Position numbers and translations under genes: made by a program. From Caviibacter abscessus (GTDB taxonomy: Bacteria > Fusobacteriota > Fusobacteriia > Fusobacteriales > Leptotrichiaceae): DNA of 64,000 bases. Below, piece after piece: positions 17,784-27,250 of this stretch. Every line of letters begins with the position of its first letter. The stretch's first letter is position 1. The stretch is taken from the NCBI RefSeq assembly GCF_001517835.1, contig NZ_LOQG01000011.1, positions 170,028-234,027 on the forward strand. The letters are read 5' to 3'. Below the pieces are notes generated by a model. It was not told the DNA's origin and made no database searches. It saw only the letters and a program-made list of their open reading frames with translations.

Positions 17784-20348
17784 CTATTTGACAACTATAT
17801 TTACTAGTCTGTTTTTTACATTAATTATTTTTACTACTTGTTTACCTTCAATATGTGATTTAACTTTATCAAGCGATAATGCAATTTCGTTTATTTTTTC
17901 ATCATCTGTATTAATATCAACTACTACATTATCCCTAACTTTACCATTTACTTGTATAACAAGTGTTATACTCGTATCCTTTGTAAAAGTTTCATCATAT
18001 ATAGGATAATCAAGTTCAAATGCTGTTTTTACTTCTCCAAGTTCCTCTAACATTTCATCTGCAACGTGTGGTGCAAAAGGAGATATCATAAGACTTGTTT
18101 TATATAATGTTTCATACCAAATCTTTTTAGATTCAGTACCAAAATTAGATTTATCAATAACTTCTTGCTTATATGTTGTCATATCATTTAGTAGTTCCAT
18201 AAGTGATGCTATTGCAGTATTAAAGTGGAAATTATCTTCCATACTTTGAGTTACTTTTTTTATAGTTTTATGTAATTTTCTTTGTAAGTTTTCATCTTCT
18301 TTTGTTCTATTTTTTAATACTATTTCATTTTTATCTGTAAAACTTGATGTTTCATTTAAAAGTAAAAATATTCTGTTTATAAATCTATATGCTCCACCAA
18401 GACCATTTTCATTCCACTCAAGTTCTTTTTCAGGCGGAGCTGCAAATAATACAAATAGTCTTGCAGCATCTGCACCATATTTAGCTACAATTTCTGCCGG
18501 ATCTTCTCCGTTATTTTTAGATTTACTCATTTTTTCTAATTTAACAACTAATTCTTCATTAGTTTTTATACTATATGCTTTATTTTTCTCCCATTTTACT
18601 TCTTTAGAGAATAAGTATCTTCTCTCATTTTTTGAATAGTAAGAGTTTCCTAAAACCATACCTTGAGTAAGTAGTCTTTCAAATGGTTCATCAGAATTTA
18701 CATAGCCTAAATCTCTTAATGCTTTATGGAAAAATCTTGCATATAACAAGTGCATTACAGCATGTTCTACTCCACCTATATATTGATTTACTGGTGTCCA
18801 TTTATTTGCTATTGAACTTTCAAAAGGTTTTATTTGATTTTTTGGATCTGTGTATCTTAAATAGTACCAAGATGAATCTACAAAGGTATCCATAGTATCT
18901 GTCTCTCTTCTACCTATTTTACCATTTCCTAAATCAACGTTTTTAAATTCTTTTGATGTTTCAAGTGGATTACCATTACCTGTAAACTCTATATCTAAAG
19001 GTAATTTTACAGGTAAGTTTTCTTCTTTTTCAAGTATTATTTCGTTATTTTCATCATAAATTACAGGAATAGGTGTTCCCCAATATCTTTGTCTACTAAT
19101 TAACCAATCATGTAAACGATAATTTACCTTATATCCTCCTATACCTTTTTCTTTTAGATAATCGGTAATAAGCTTTTTAGCTTTTTCATTTTCTACACCA
19201 TTAAATTCTCCTGAATTTATTAATTTACCATTTCCTACGTAAGGTAATTCTTCTCCTTCAATTACTTGTTTAACACTTAAATTATATTTTTTAGCAAAAT
19301 CAAAATCTCTTTTGTCATGAGCCGGTACAGCCATTACAGCTCCAGTACCATAATTCATTAATACATAATTTGCTATCCATATTTCTACTTTTTCATTTGT
19401 TATTGGGTGTTTACCATAAAGACCTGTAAATACTCCAACTTTTTCTTTATCTTCAGCTTCTCTTGAAATAGTATCTTCATTTATCATAGAATCTACTATT
19501 TCTTTTAACTCTGGCTTATTTTTCAATACATATTTTTCAACTATAGGGTGCTCTGGAGCAATAACAAAATATGTAATTCCATAAATTGTATCAGGTCTTG
19601 TGGTAAATACTTCAACTTTTTCATCTATACCGTCAAGTTCAAAAAATATACTTGTTCCTTGTGATTTACCTATCCAGTTTTTTTGCATTGCAATTACTTC
19701 TTGAGGCCACCCTGCTTTTAACATTTCATGTCCATCTAGTAATTCTTGTGCATACTGAGTTATTTTTAAATACCATTGTTCTAATTCTTTTTGTACAACA
19801 TCTGTTTTCCCATGTCTCCAACATTTACCCTGTTCTACTTGTTCATTTGCAAGTACAGTATTACAATCTGGACACCAATTTACATATGATTTATTTTTAT
19901 AAACTAAACCCTTTTTGTACATTTCAATAAATAACTTTTGATTAAATTTATAGTAATCCGGTTTATATGTGGCTATTTCTCTATCCCAGTCATGAGATAT
20001 TCCCATAAGTTTTAACTGTTTTTTCATATTTTCAATATTTTTACTTGTCCACTTTTCAGGATGTACTCCATTATCAATAGCTGCATTTTCAGCAGGAAGT
20101 CCAAAACTATCCCAACCAAAAGGATGTAATACATTAAATCCTTTCATTTTCTTGTATCTTGCTATCGCATCTCCAATAGTATAGTTTCTTAAATGACCTA
20201 CATGAAGTTTACCTGATGGGTATGCAAACATTTCTAAAACATAATAATTCTTTTTATTTTCTACTTCATTATATGTTTTAAATATATTATCTTTTTCCCA
20301 TTTTTCTTGCCACTTTTTTTCTATTATACTTGATTTATACTCGTTCAT
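17784..20348 (-). CDS. leuS: Leucyl-tRNA synthetase
   Basis: Charges tRNA-Leu. An 854-aa class I synthetase with the HIGH-type motif HVGHLRNYTIGD (about residues 50-61), an editing domain with TTRPDT and GTGAVMAVPAHDKRD (about 230-330), the WYYLRYTDP stretch, and the KMSKSKNNGEDP catalytic loop (about 615-626), then the anticodon-binding region. A GTG at 20357 overlaps the ribosome site AAAGGTGG, so the ATG at 20348 is the likely start. It follows rlmB by 16 bases and is probably co-transcribed with it. Confidence 0.97.
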   Translation of the reverse strand: MNEYKSSIIEKKWQEKWEKDNIFKTYNEVENKKNYYVLEMFAYPSGKLHVGHLRNYTIGDAIARYKKMKGFNVLHPFGWDSFGLPAENAAIDNGVHPEKWTSKNIENMKKQLKLMGISHDWDREIATYKPDYYKFNQKLFIEMYKKGLVYKNKSYVNWCPDCNTVLANEQVEQGKCWRHGKTDVVQKELEQWYLKITQYAQELLDGHEMLKAGWPQEVIAMQKNWIGKSQGTSIFFELDGIDEKVEVFTTRPDTIYGITYFVIAPEHPIVEKYVLKNKPELKEIVDSMINEDTISREAEDKEKVGVFTGLYGKHPITNEKVEIWIANYVLMNYGTGAVMAVPAHDKRDFDFAKKYNLSVKQVIEGEELPYVGNGKLINSGEFNGVENEKAKKLITDYLKEKGIGGYKVNYRLHDWLISRQRYWGTPIPVIYDENNEIILEKEENLPVKLPLDIEFTGNGNPLETSKEFKNVDLGNGKIGRRETDTMDTFVDSSWYYLRYTDPKNQIKPFESSIANKWTPVNQYIGGVEHAVMHLLYARFFHKALRDLGYVNSDEPFERLLTQGMVLGNSYYSKNERRYLFSKEVKWEKNKAYSIKTNEELVVKLEKMSKSKNNGEDPAEIVAKYGADAARLFVLFAAPPEKELEWNENGLGGAYRFINRIFLLLNETSSFTDKNEIVLKNRTKEDENLQRKLHKTIKKVTQSMEDNFHFNTAIASLMELLNDMTTYKQEVIDKSNFGTESKKIWYETLYKTSLMISPFAPHVADEMLEELGEVKTAFELDYPIYDETFTKDTSITLVIQVNGKVRDNVVVDINTDDEKINEIALSLDKVKSHIEGKQVVKIINVKNRLVNIVVK

Positions 20349-20364
20349 TATATCCACCTTTTAA

Positions 20365-21063
20365 TTATTTACTTATTTGTGAAAGAAGTATTCCACATGC
20401 AACAGATACATTAAGTGAATTTATTACACCTTTTAAATGTATTTTTAACGTTGTATCACAATGTTCTCTTACTTTTTTTCTCATTCCACTACCTTCATTA
20501 CCTAAAACTATTGCAACTTTATCAGGGTAATCTATTTTAGAATACAAGTACTCTCCATCTGCTGCTGTTCCATAAACAAAATATCCATATTTTTTTAATT
20601 TGTCAATTGTATCTGATATATTTGTTACTTCTGTTATATCAACATACTCAATAGCTCCGGCTGATGATTTTACAACTGTTTCAGTAACTCTAACATTATT
20701 TCTGTCTTGTATAATAACACCGCCAACTCCAAAGCATTCACACGATCTTAAAATCGCTCCAAAATTTCTAGGATCTTGTATTTGATCCAATATTACTATA
20801 ACTGATTTTTCTTTCTTGAGTTCTTTTTCTAATAAACTTTCAAGACTTATATTGTAATTATAGTCTGTTATATATGCAACCACACCCTGTGAGTTATTTT
20901 CTCTTTTATTTGTATAAAAAATTTTAATATTTCTACTACTTGCAAGTCTTAATATTTCTTTTATTGATTCTTTTTTTATGCCTTTAAACACTTCAAGTTT
21001 TTCAATATTTTTTGAAGTTTTTAATACTTCCGTCACTGGATTAATTCCTATGATTTTATCCAT
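20365..21063 (-). CDS. rlmB: SpoU-family rRNA 2'-O-methyltransferase (RlmB-type)
   Basis: A 232-aa TrmH/SpoU methyltransferase: an N-terminal substrate-binding domain (GINPVTEVL...), then the knotted SAM domain with QIQDPRNFGAILRSCECFG (motif 1), VLGNEGSGMRK (motif 2) and INSLNVSVACGILL (motif 3). By length and order it fits the enzyme that methylates G2251 of 23S rRNA, though other members of the family cannot be excluded. Followed closely by leuS. Upstream lies the candidate small RNA. Confidence 0.88.
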   Translation of the reverse strand: MDKIIGINPVTEVLKTSKNIEKLEVFKGIKKESIKEILRLASSRNIKIFYTNKRENNSQGVVAYITDYNYNISLESLLEKELKKEKSVIVILDQIQDPRNFGAILRSCECFGVGGVIIQDRNNVRVTETVVKSSAGAIEYVDITEVTNISDTIDKLKKYGYFVYGTAADGEYLYSKIDYPDKVAIVLGNEGSGMRKKVREHCDTTLKIHLKGVINSLNVSVACGILLSQISK

Positions 21064-21140
21064 TTTTCTCCTTAAGCTAATAATTTAATTTATGTAGATA
21101 TTATAGTATATTTAGGCTTTTTTTTCTACTGTTATATAAT

Positions 21141-21306
21141 AAAAAATCCCAAAAATCAAACTTTTTGGGGATATAAAATTATTTTTATTTATATATTTAA
21201 TTTTCATAATTTATTAAAATAATGATTAACCCCAACTATTCAGAACGTATCTGTGCTTTTAAACATTAGTTGGGGTGTTTGCTTTTTTTATTTAATATTA
21301 AATTTC
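21141..21306 (-). ncRNA. Candidate small RNA between ackA and rlmB
   Basis: The 289-base gap has no gene, but its parts form a complete transcription unit: a strong promoter (21341-21313), a predicted start near 21306, an extended hairpin (9-bp stem CCCCAACTA at 21275-21267 with 21238-21230, and an inner CAGA/TCTG helix at 21253-21241), an AU-rich single-stranded region, and a strong terminator (21170-21141). Predicted length is about 165 nt. It does not match 6S, tmRNA, SRP RNA, RNase P or a riboswitch that I recognise. It could also be the 5' leader of rlmB with a terminator acting as attenuator. Confidence 0.5.
21148..21169 (-). terminator. Terminator of the candidate small RNA (and of ackA read-through)
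   Basis: CCCAAAAA at 21148-21155 pairs with TTTTTGGG at 21162-21169; on the minus strand the stem is followed by A and six U (21146-21141). Confidence 0.85.
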
Positions 21307-21312
21307 AAATAA

Positions 21313-21341
21313 ATAATACACTGTATATAAAAAGTTGTCAA
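21313..21341 (-). promoter_or_regulatory. Near-consensus promoter for the candidate small RNA
   Basis: TTGACA (21341-21336), a spacer of exactly 17 bases, and TATTAT (21318-21313) on the minus strand, directly after the ackA stop. It is one of the best sigma-70 matches in the window, yet no coding gene starts for another 250 bases. Confidence 0.75.
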
Positions 21342-21352
21342 TATATTTATCT

Positions 21353-22555
21353 TTATAGTCCTTTTACCAATCTTTCAGTATCAAGAGCTATCATCAATTC
21401 TTCTGCTGTTTCTATTTTGTATACCTTAACTTTTGAGTTTGGTTTAGAATATTCAACAGTTCCTGAAATTCTTTGATTATTTTTTTCATAGTCTAATTCT
21501 ACACCTAAAAATTCTAAATTCTTGCAAACTCCTTCACGAACCTTAGCTGCATTTTCTCCTATACCTCCTGTAAATACGATTGCATCTACACCTTCTAAAG
21601 CCATTGTGTAAGCTCCTATAAAGTTTCTTACTCTATAGCAAAACATTTCATATGCAAGTTTTGCCCTTTTGTTACCACTTTCCATAGCTTTTTGTATATC
21701 TCTAAAGTCTGAACTTTCTCCAAAAATCCCTAAAAATCCTGATTGTTTATTTAATCTATGATCCATTTGTTTTGCATCTAGTTCTCTTTTTTGCATAATG
21801 AATAAAGGTACAGCCGGATCTAAATCCCCACATCTTGTCCCCATCATTATACCTCCAAGAGGAGTAAGTCCCATTGAAGTATCTATTACTTTTCCATTTT
21901 TTACAGCTGATATTGAAGCTCCATTTCCTAAATGACATACAATAATTTTAGAATTTGGATTATTTAATTCTTTCGCTGCTTCCATACTTACATATTTATG
22001 AGATGTCCCATGTGCTCCATATTTTCTAACTTTAAGATCTTTATAATCCTCTAATGGTATAGGATAAGTATATGCATAATCTGGCATAGTTTGATGGAAT
22101 GATGTATCAAATACTGCTACATTAGGTTTTGATGGAAGTAATTCTTGCATTACTTTTATACCCATAACATTTGCAGGATTATGTAACGGAGCAAGCTCTA
22201 TTAATTCTTCACATTTTGCTATTACTGAATCATCAACTATTACTGCATCATCAAAATATTCTCCACCATGAACTATTCTATGCCCTATAGCATCAACTTC
22301 ATCAATAGTTTTTAACACTCCATGTTCACTATATTGTAATGCTTTAAGTACAACTTCTATTGCTTTATTGTGATTTGGCATATCTTCAGGTTTTTCTTCT
22401 ATTTTAAATCCACTTACTAGATTTTTATAAGTAAAAATTTGATCTTTTATTCCTATTCTTTCACATATACCTTTTGCTAAACTTTGTTTTGTTTGTGTAT
22501 TTATAAGTTCAAATTTTAATGATGAACTTCCACTATTTATAACTAATATCTTCAT
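21353..22555 (-). CDS. ackA: Acetate kinase
   Basis: Converts acetyl phosphate and ADP to acetate and ATP. The 400-aa length is typical, with VINSGSSSLKF at the N-terminus, HRIVHGG, the phosphate motif VCHLGNGASI, GLTPLGG, and VFTGGIGENA near the C-terminus. It starts one base after the pta stop, so the pair forms the acetate/ATP branch of fermentation. It is last of the tsaE-tsaB-ftsY-pta-ackA series. Confidence 0.98.
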   Translation of the reverse strand: MKILVINSGSSSLKFELINTQTKQSLAKGICERIGIKDQIFTYKNLVSGFKIEEKPEDMPNHNKAIEVVLKALQYSEHGVLKTIDEVDAIGHRIVHGGEYFDDAVIVDDSVIAKCEELIELAPLHNPANVMGIKVMQELLPSKPNVAVFDTSFHQTMPDYAYTYPIPLEDYKDLKVRKYGAHGTSHKYVSMEAAKELNNPNSKIIVCHLGNGASISAVKNGKVIDTSMGLTPLGGIMMGTRCGDLDPAVPLFIMQKRELDAKQMDHRLNKQSGFLGIFGESSDFRDIQKAMESGNKRAKLAYEMFCYRVRNFIGAYTMALEGVDAIVFTGGIGENAAKVREGVCKNLEFLGVELDYEKNNQRISGTVEYSKPNSKVKVYKIETAEELMIALDTERLVKGL

Positions 22556-22556
22556 T

Positions 22557-23561
22557 TTACTCTCCTTCGCTTGTAGTTACAGCAACTACACCTACTATAT
22601 CTTCTACACTACAACCTCTTGATAAGTCATGTACAGGTTTTGCAAGTCCTTGAACAAATGGTCCTAAAGCCGTTGCTTTTCCTAGTCTTTGAACCAATTT
22701 ATATCCTATATTTCCAGCACTTAAATTAGGGAAAATTAATACATTTGCCTTACCTGCAACTGTTGAATCTTTTGCTTTTAACATTGCAACTTCAGGAACT
22801 ATTGCAGCATCTAGTTGAAGCTCACCATCAAAATCAAAATCTACATTTCTTTCTTCCAATATTTGTCTAGCTTCTCTCATCTTAGTTACAACATCACCCT
22901 CTGCACTTCCTTTTGTTGAATATGTAAGTAGGGCTACTTTCGGATCTTTTATTTCCGCTATTTTTCTTGCTTTTTCAACTGCTGATATTGATATATCTGC
23001 AATTTGTTGTGCTGTAGGATTAGGTATTACTGCACAATCTGAAAAGATTAAAATACCATCTTGTCCGTAAGTATCATCGTTTAATAACATAATAAAAGAA
23101 CTTGATATCGTTTTTAATCCTTGTTTAGGTCCTATTACTTGTATAGCAGCTCTTAAAACTGAAGCTGTTGGAGAGTTTGAACCTGCAACCATACCCGAAG
23201 CATAACCTTTTCTAACTAACATTGCTCCAAAAAATCTAGGTTCTGAAAGCATTGTTGCTCTTGCTTGTTCTAAAGTCATTCCTTTTTTTGCTCTTAATTC
23301 TTGTAATTCTTGTGAAAATTCTTCTATTTTATCAAATGTTTTAGGATTTATAATTGTTACTTTTGAAATATCAACACCATATTTTTTTGCATCTGCATTT
23401 ATTTTTTCATTTTCACCTACAAGTATTATGTTTGCAAAACCTTCATTAATAACTTGGGCAGCAGCTCTAATTACTCTTTCATCTTCTGCTTCTGGTAAAA
23501 CTACTGTTTTTATATTTTGCTTTACCTTAAACTTTAATTCTTCAATTAAGTTTTTAGCCAT
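22557..23561 (-). CDS. pta: Phosphate acetyltransferase
   Basis: Makes acetyl phosphate from acetyl-CoA. The 334-aa short (single-domain) form: VVLPEAEDERVIRAA at the N-terminus, MVAGSNSPTASVLRAA and the C-terminal FPNLSAGNIGYKLVQRLG with GPFVQGL are family signatures. It lacks the DRTGG regulatory domain of long Pta. Twelve bases downstream of ftsY and one base before ackA. Confidence 0.97.
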   Translation of the reverse strand: MAKNLIEELKFKVKQNIKTVVLPEAEDERVIRAAAQVINEGFANIILVGENEKINADAKKYGVDISKVTIINPKTFDKIEEFSQELQELRAKKGMTLEQARATMLSEPRFFGAMLVRKGYASGMVAGSNSPTASVLRAAIQVIGPKQGLKTISSSFIMLLNDDTYGQDGILIFSDCAVIPNPTAQQIADISISAVEKARKIAEIKDPKVALLTYSTKGSAEGDVVTKMREARQILEERNVDFDFDGELQLDAAIVPEVAMLKAKDSTVAGKANVLIFPNLSAGNIGYKLVQRLGKATALGPFVQGLAKPVHDLSRGCSVEDIVGVVAVTTSEGE

Positions 23562-23573
23562 TTTATTACTCCT

Positions 23574-24464
23574 TTATTTATCAAATATTTCTTTTACAAA
23601 TTCTACTGCATTAAATGGTTTTAAATCATCAATGCCTTCTCCGACTCCAAGATATTTTATAGGTTGTTTTATCTCATCTATTATCGGAAATATTATTCCT
23701 CCCTTTGCCGTACCATCATATTTTGTTAAAATAATACCCGTCAGTTTAGTAACTTCATTAAATACTTTAGCTTGTTCTAATCCATTTTGACCAGTTGTTG
23801 AATCAACTACAAAAAGTGTCTCAATATTTGCAATATCTTGTTTTGATTCAACTACTTTTTTTATTTTTGATAGCTCATTCATTAAATCAACTTTATTATG
23901 TAATCTTCCTGCGGTATCTATTATTGCAACATCAGCTTTTGAGTTTATTGCATAATTTAAAGTATCAAATACAACTGCTGCCGGATCTGTACCTTTTGTT
24001 TGTTTTATTAATTTCACATCAACTCTTTCAGCCCATTGTTCAAGTTGTTCTATTGCAGCTGCTCTAAATGTATCCGCTGCACCTATTACAACCTTTTTTT
24101 GTTGTTTTTTTAACATATTTGCAATTTTTCCTATTGATGTGGTTTTTCCTACTCCATTTACACCTATTACAAGTATAATATTAAGTTTACCATTTTCGAT
24201 ATTAAGATTTTGATTATCAAAACTTGTTAGTTTTTCAATTAAAATATTTTCTATTTCTTCATAAACTTCCTTTGAATCTTTTAATCCTTTTTTACTTACA
24301 TTATTTTCTAACTTTTCAATAATATTCATACTTGTTTTTATACCCATATCAGATTTTATTAAAAGTTCTTCAAGTTCTTCATATAAATTATCGTCTATAG
24401 GTTTGCCAACAAAAAATTCTTTCAATTTAGCAAAAAAGCCTTTTTTAGGTTTTAATAAAGACAT
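23574..24464 (-). CDS. ftsY: Signal recognition particle receptor FtsY
   Basis: The membrane-targeting GTPase that docks SRP-ribosome complexes. A 296-aa protein with only a short N-terminal basic stretch (residues 1-20), then the N domain and G domain: GVNGVGKTTSIGKIA (G1), DTFRAAAIEQLEQW, DTAGRLHNK (G3), TKYDGTAKGG (G4) and GVGEGIDDL. The acidic A domain of E. coli FtsY is absent, as in many small genomes. Lies between tsaB and pta; the 79-base gap to tsaB shows no strong promoter. Confidence 0.96.
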   Translation of the reverse strand: MSLLKPKKGFFAKLKEFFVGKPIDDNLYEELEELLIKSDMGIKTSMNIIEKLENNVSKKGLKDSKEVYEEIENILIEKLTSFDNQNLNIENGKLNIILVIGVNGVGKTTSIGKIANMLKKQQKKVVIGAADTFRAAAIEQLEQWAERVDVKLIKQTKGTDPAAVVFDTLNYAINSKADVAIIDTAGRLHNKVDLMNELSKIKKVVESKQDIANIETLFVVDSTTGQNGLEQAKVFNEVTKLTGIILTKYDGTAKGGIIFPIIDEIKQPIKYLGVGEGIDDLKPFNAVEFVKEIFDK

Positions 24465-24543
24465 CTTATTTTGTATGATATAAAATATATATCACACATC
24501 TCCTTTCTTTATATATTTTTGCTTTATAAAATAGCTACTAAAT

Positions 24544-25209
24544 TCAATTAAAATCTTTTTCAGCCTGAGATTTTTCTAAATAATACGGAACTACTTCAGC
24601 TATTTTCTCTTCTTTTAATAGATTTTTTTTATACATTTCAAAATAAACTCTTGAATCAATCAATAACCTATTAGGATCTATCTCCACTAATTTATTATGC
24701 TTTATATCTTTTGTATAATTAAGTGCTATATCTCCGGCATATACTATGCTTTTATCATATTTTTCCATTTCTTGAATTAAATCATATATATTACCAATAC
24801 TGTCTTCAACTATTTTGGTACCATTTGAATGAATATTATAATAAATTTTTCCTTTTCTGGAATCGATCCCTGCAACAACTATATCTGCATAGTTTTTAGC
24901 TAAGTAGTATATAGCATCTAATTCTGAAACCGTATATAATTTTACCTTATTTGATAAACTATACATGCCTTTAATTAATGACATTGCTATTCTAACGCCG
25001 GTAAAAGAGCCGGGACCTTTAGACAAAAGTATTACATCTACATCATCTATACTTTTTTCTGACCATTCAAATAGGTCAGTTATTTGTTCAACTATTGTAG
25101 TAGAATGTGTTTTGTGCATATTCATATTGACATTGCCAAGCATTGTATCATTTTCAAAAATAGAAATACTCGCAAGTTTAGTCGAAGTTGTAAGTGCTAA
25201 TATCAACAT
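24544..25209 (-). CDS. tsaB: tRNA t6A synthesis protein TsaB
   Basis: Partner of TsaD in the threonylcarbamoyl-adenosine complex that modifies A37 of ANN-decoding tRNAs. About 221 aa of the ASKHA fold: ILALTTSTKLASISI at the N-terminus, HSTTIVEQI, and GPGSFTGVRIAMSLIKG, the family's best-conserved stretch. A GTG at 25221 would add four residues, but ATG 25209 has GGTGA nine bases before it and gives the usual N-terminus. It overlaps tsaE by 32 bases. tsaD is not in the window. Confidence 0.93.
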   Translation of the reverse strand: MLILALTTSTKLASISIFENDTMLGNVNMNMHKTHSTTIVEQITDLFEWSEKSIDDVDVILLSKGPGSFTGVRIAMSLIKGMYSLSNKVKLYTVSELDAIYYLAKNYADIVVAGIDSRKGKIYYNIHSNGTKIVEDSIGNIYDLIQEMEKYDKSIVYAGDIALNYTKDIKHNKLVEIDPNRLLIDSRVYFEMYKKNLLKEEKIAEVVPYYLEKSQAEKDFN

Positions 25210-25660
25210 ATCTTTTTTCACCGTCTTTCATTATATATATTGAAATATATCTGCTATCTATATCATCGTGTTTAATTTCAAAATATAAGGCATTTTCAGG
25301 TACATTTCCCTTAATTAAGTCCGCCCATTCTAATATAACTAATCCTTTTTGATCAATATAGTCAAAATACCCTATATTGTATAAATCATCTTCATTTGAT
25401 ACTCTATACAAATCAAAGTGATATATATTCATATCTTTTGTTTTATAGTCAATCATATATGTAAAAGTAGGGCTCTTAACATTTTCTTCTATACCTAAAC
25501 CTTTTAGTAATCTTTTTGTAAATGCTGTTTTCCCGGTGCCAAGATCACCAATAAGTGCTATACATAAACTCTTTTTATTATTAGCACACACTAATTTAGA
25601 CAAATTATCTATAATTTCATTTATCTCATTAAAATTTAACCTTTTATTTCTAAATTCCAC
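25178..25660 (-). CDS. tsaE: tRNA t6A synthesis ATPase TsaE
   Basis: A 160-aa P-loop protein with IGDLGTGKTAFTKRLLKGLG (Walker A), the switch-like SPTFTYMIDY, YHFDLYR, and ILEWADLI. It drives TsaBDE turnover by ATP hydrolysis. It starts at a GTG (25660), just downstream of AGGAAA and a GGGGAG. A TATAAT (25689-25684) precedes it, but its -35 box is poor and overlaps the upp terminator. Confidence 0.93.
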   Translation of the reverse strand: MEFRNKRLNFNEINEIIDNLSKLVCANNKKSLCIALIGDLGTGKTAFTKRLLKGLGIEENVKSPTFTYMIDYKTKDMNIYHFDLYRVSNEDDLYNIGYFDYIDQKGLVILEWADLIKGNVPENALYFEIKHDDIDSRYISIYIMKDGEKRYVDISTYNFD

Positions 25661-25700
25661 TTTCCTAGAATCATCTCCCCTATATTATACCATAAAAAAT

Positions 25701-25717
25701 GTAGGATTAAACCCTAC
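25701..25717 (-). terminator. Terminator after upp
   Basis: GTAGG (25701-25705) and CCTAC (25713-25717) form a short stem, followed on the minus strand by A and six U. Confidence 0.75.
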
Positions 25718-25756
25718 TTTATTTTTAGGTAATTACACCGTATTAAGTTAATTTTT

Positions 25757-26380
25757 TTATTTAGTTCCAAAAATTCTGTCCCCTGCATCTCCAAGTCCAG
25801 GATAAATATATGCATGTTCATTTAATCCTTTATCAATAGCTGCTACATATATTGAAACATCAGGATGTTTTTCAGTTACAACTTTTATCCCTTCAGGTGC
25901 AGCAATAATACACATAACTGTAATGTCTTTAACACCTAATTCTTTTAAATAGTCTATTGTATAAACAATTGAACCTCCTGTCGCAAGCATAGGGTCAATT
26001 ATTATAACTTTACTTTGAACTACATTTGTTGGCATTTTTGCATAATAATATACAGGTTTAAAAGTTTCTTCATTTCTATAAACTCCTAAATGTCCAACTT
26101 TGGCAATAGGTATTAAGTCTAATAAAGCATCAACCATTCCAAGACCTGCTCTAAGTATAGGTACTATTGTAACAGGTTTACTTAAAACTTTAGCTTTTGT
26201 TTGCATTATTGGAGTTTTAATATCCACTTCTTTAAGTTCTAAATCTCTAGTTGCTTCATACACCATAAGTCCTGCTATTTCATTTAAACTTTCTCTAAAA
26301 AGTTTTGTATCAGTTTCCTCATTTCTAAGATTTGTTAATTTATGCTCTATCAAAGGATGATTAAATTCAAATACTGCCAT
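25757..26380 (-). CDS. upp: Uracil phosphoribosyltransferase
   Basis: Salvages uracil to UMP with PRPP. The 207-aa protein has the usual signatures: [30 protein letters not shown] (PRPP loop), and the C-terminal [17 protein letters not shown] uracil site. It follows rpmE2, separated by the rpmE2 terminator; no promoter is evident. It pairs functionally with the uracil permease at 46162-47421, which is unlinked. Confidence 0.97.
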   Translation of the reverse strand: MAVFEFNHPLIEHKLTNLRNEETDTKLFRESLNEIAGLMVYEATRDLELKEVDIKTPIMQTKAKVLSKPVTIVPILRAGLGMVDALLDLIPIAKVGHLGVYRNEETFKPVYYYAKMPTNVVQSKVIIIDPMLATGGSIVYTIDYLKELGVKDITVMCIIAAPEGIKVVTEKHPDVSIYVAAIDKGLNEHAYIYPGLGDAGDRIFGTK

Positions 26381-26417
26381 TGTAATCCCTCTTTCTTTCT
26401 AATTTCTCTAAAAAAAA

Positions 26418-26436
26418 GCAGAGCAAAAAACTCTGC
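26418..26436 (-). terminator. Terminator after rpmE2
   Basis: GCAGAG (26418-26423) and CTCTGC (26431-26436) make a 6-bp stem with a 7-base loop; eight U follow on the minus strand (26417-26410). Confidence 0.88.
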
Positions 26437-26441
26437 CAATA

Positions 26442-26681
26442 CTATAAATTGTATTTTTTCTTAAATTTATCAACTCTTCCAGTTTCATCAACAAATTTTG
26501 ATTTTCCTGTGTAAAACGGATGTGAAGTTGAGCTTATAGCCACTTTAACAACTGGATATTCAACACCTTCAAAAGTTTCTGTTTCTTTCGTAACTTTTGT
26601 TGATTTACTTAAGAATTTTTCTCCATTGCTTGTGTCTTCAAATACAACTAATCTGTATTCAGGGTGTAATCCTTTTTTCAT
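26442..26681 (-). CDS. rpmE2: Ribosomal protein L31, type B
   Basis: A 79-aa ribosomal protein. It starts [17 protein letters not shown] and has the [15 protein letters not shown] segment of L31. There is no zinc-binding Cys quartet and the length is that of the type B (zinc-free) paralogue. In many bacteria that form is induced under zinc limitation; no Zur site is evident here. Ribosome site AAAGGAGT precedes the ATG. Confidence 0.95.
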   Translation of the reverse strand: MKKGLHPEYRLVVFEDTSNGEKFLSKSTKVTKETETFEGVEYPVVKVAISSTSHPFYTGKSKFVDETGRVDKFKKKYNL

Positions 26682-26728
26682 TTGTCGACTCCTTTCTCTT
26701 TCAAATTATCCTATATATACTATCACAA

Positions 26729-27250
26729 TTATTTATTTTTGTAAACATTAAATTTTATGGTTATTATTGCATCTTCTACCGTATTATATCTTGTTTTCAA
26801 ATTTGTATCTTTGTAATATTTAAACCCAGCTTTTTCCATAACTCTTTGTGACTGTTTATTTCTTTTATATGCATTACAGCTAATATATTCTATATCAAAC
26901 TGCTTAAAATAGTATTCAACAATACTATTTATAGCTTCTGGCATTAAACCTTGACCCCAGTAATCCTTACTAAGCACATACCCTATTTCTTTACCAAACT
27001 TATTGTCATAAATACTACAGTCTCTAACACCTACTGAACCTATAACTTTATTGTTTTCTTTACAAACAATAGCATATTCTTCACTATTTATGAAAATTTT
27101 TAGTATCTCTAAACTTTCATCTTTATTCTTATGATGTACCCAACCTGCAAGTTCTCCTACGCCTTTAACTTTGGCATACTCATAAAAATCATCTAAATCT
27201 TCTAAAGTAAAAGGTCTTAATATAAGCCTTTTTGTTGTTATTTTTACCAT
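26729..27250 (-). CDS. GNAT-family N-acetyltransferase (RimJ/RimL-like)
   Basis: A 173-aa protein beginning ITTKRLILRPFTLEDLDDFYEYA, with the acetyl-CoA loop in DYWGQGLMPEAINSIV (about residues 93-108) and the C-terminal NKQSQRVMEKAGFKYY. These enzymes acetylate ribosomal-protein N-termini, amino acids or antibiotics; substrate cannot be told here. Its start overlaps the 3' end of the giant outer-membrane protein gene by seven bases, which may be chance packing rather than functional linkage. Confidence 0.88.
   Translation of the reverse strand: MVKITTKRLILRPFTLEDLDDFYEYAKVKGVGELAGWVHHKNKDESLEILKIFINSEEYAIVCKENNKVIGSVGVRDCSIYDNKFGKEIGYVLSKDYWGQGLMPEAINSIVEYYFKQFDIEYISCNAYKRNKQSQRVMEKAGFKYYKDTNLKTRYNTVEDAIITIKFNVYKNK

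Noticed and set aside
21064-21352. T-box or metabolite riboswitch upstream of rlmB-leuS.
   Set aside because: No T-box AGGGTGGNACCGCG-type sequence, no specifier loop, and no aptamer core that I recognise. A leader with attenuator remains possible but is not supported.
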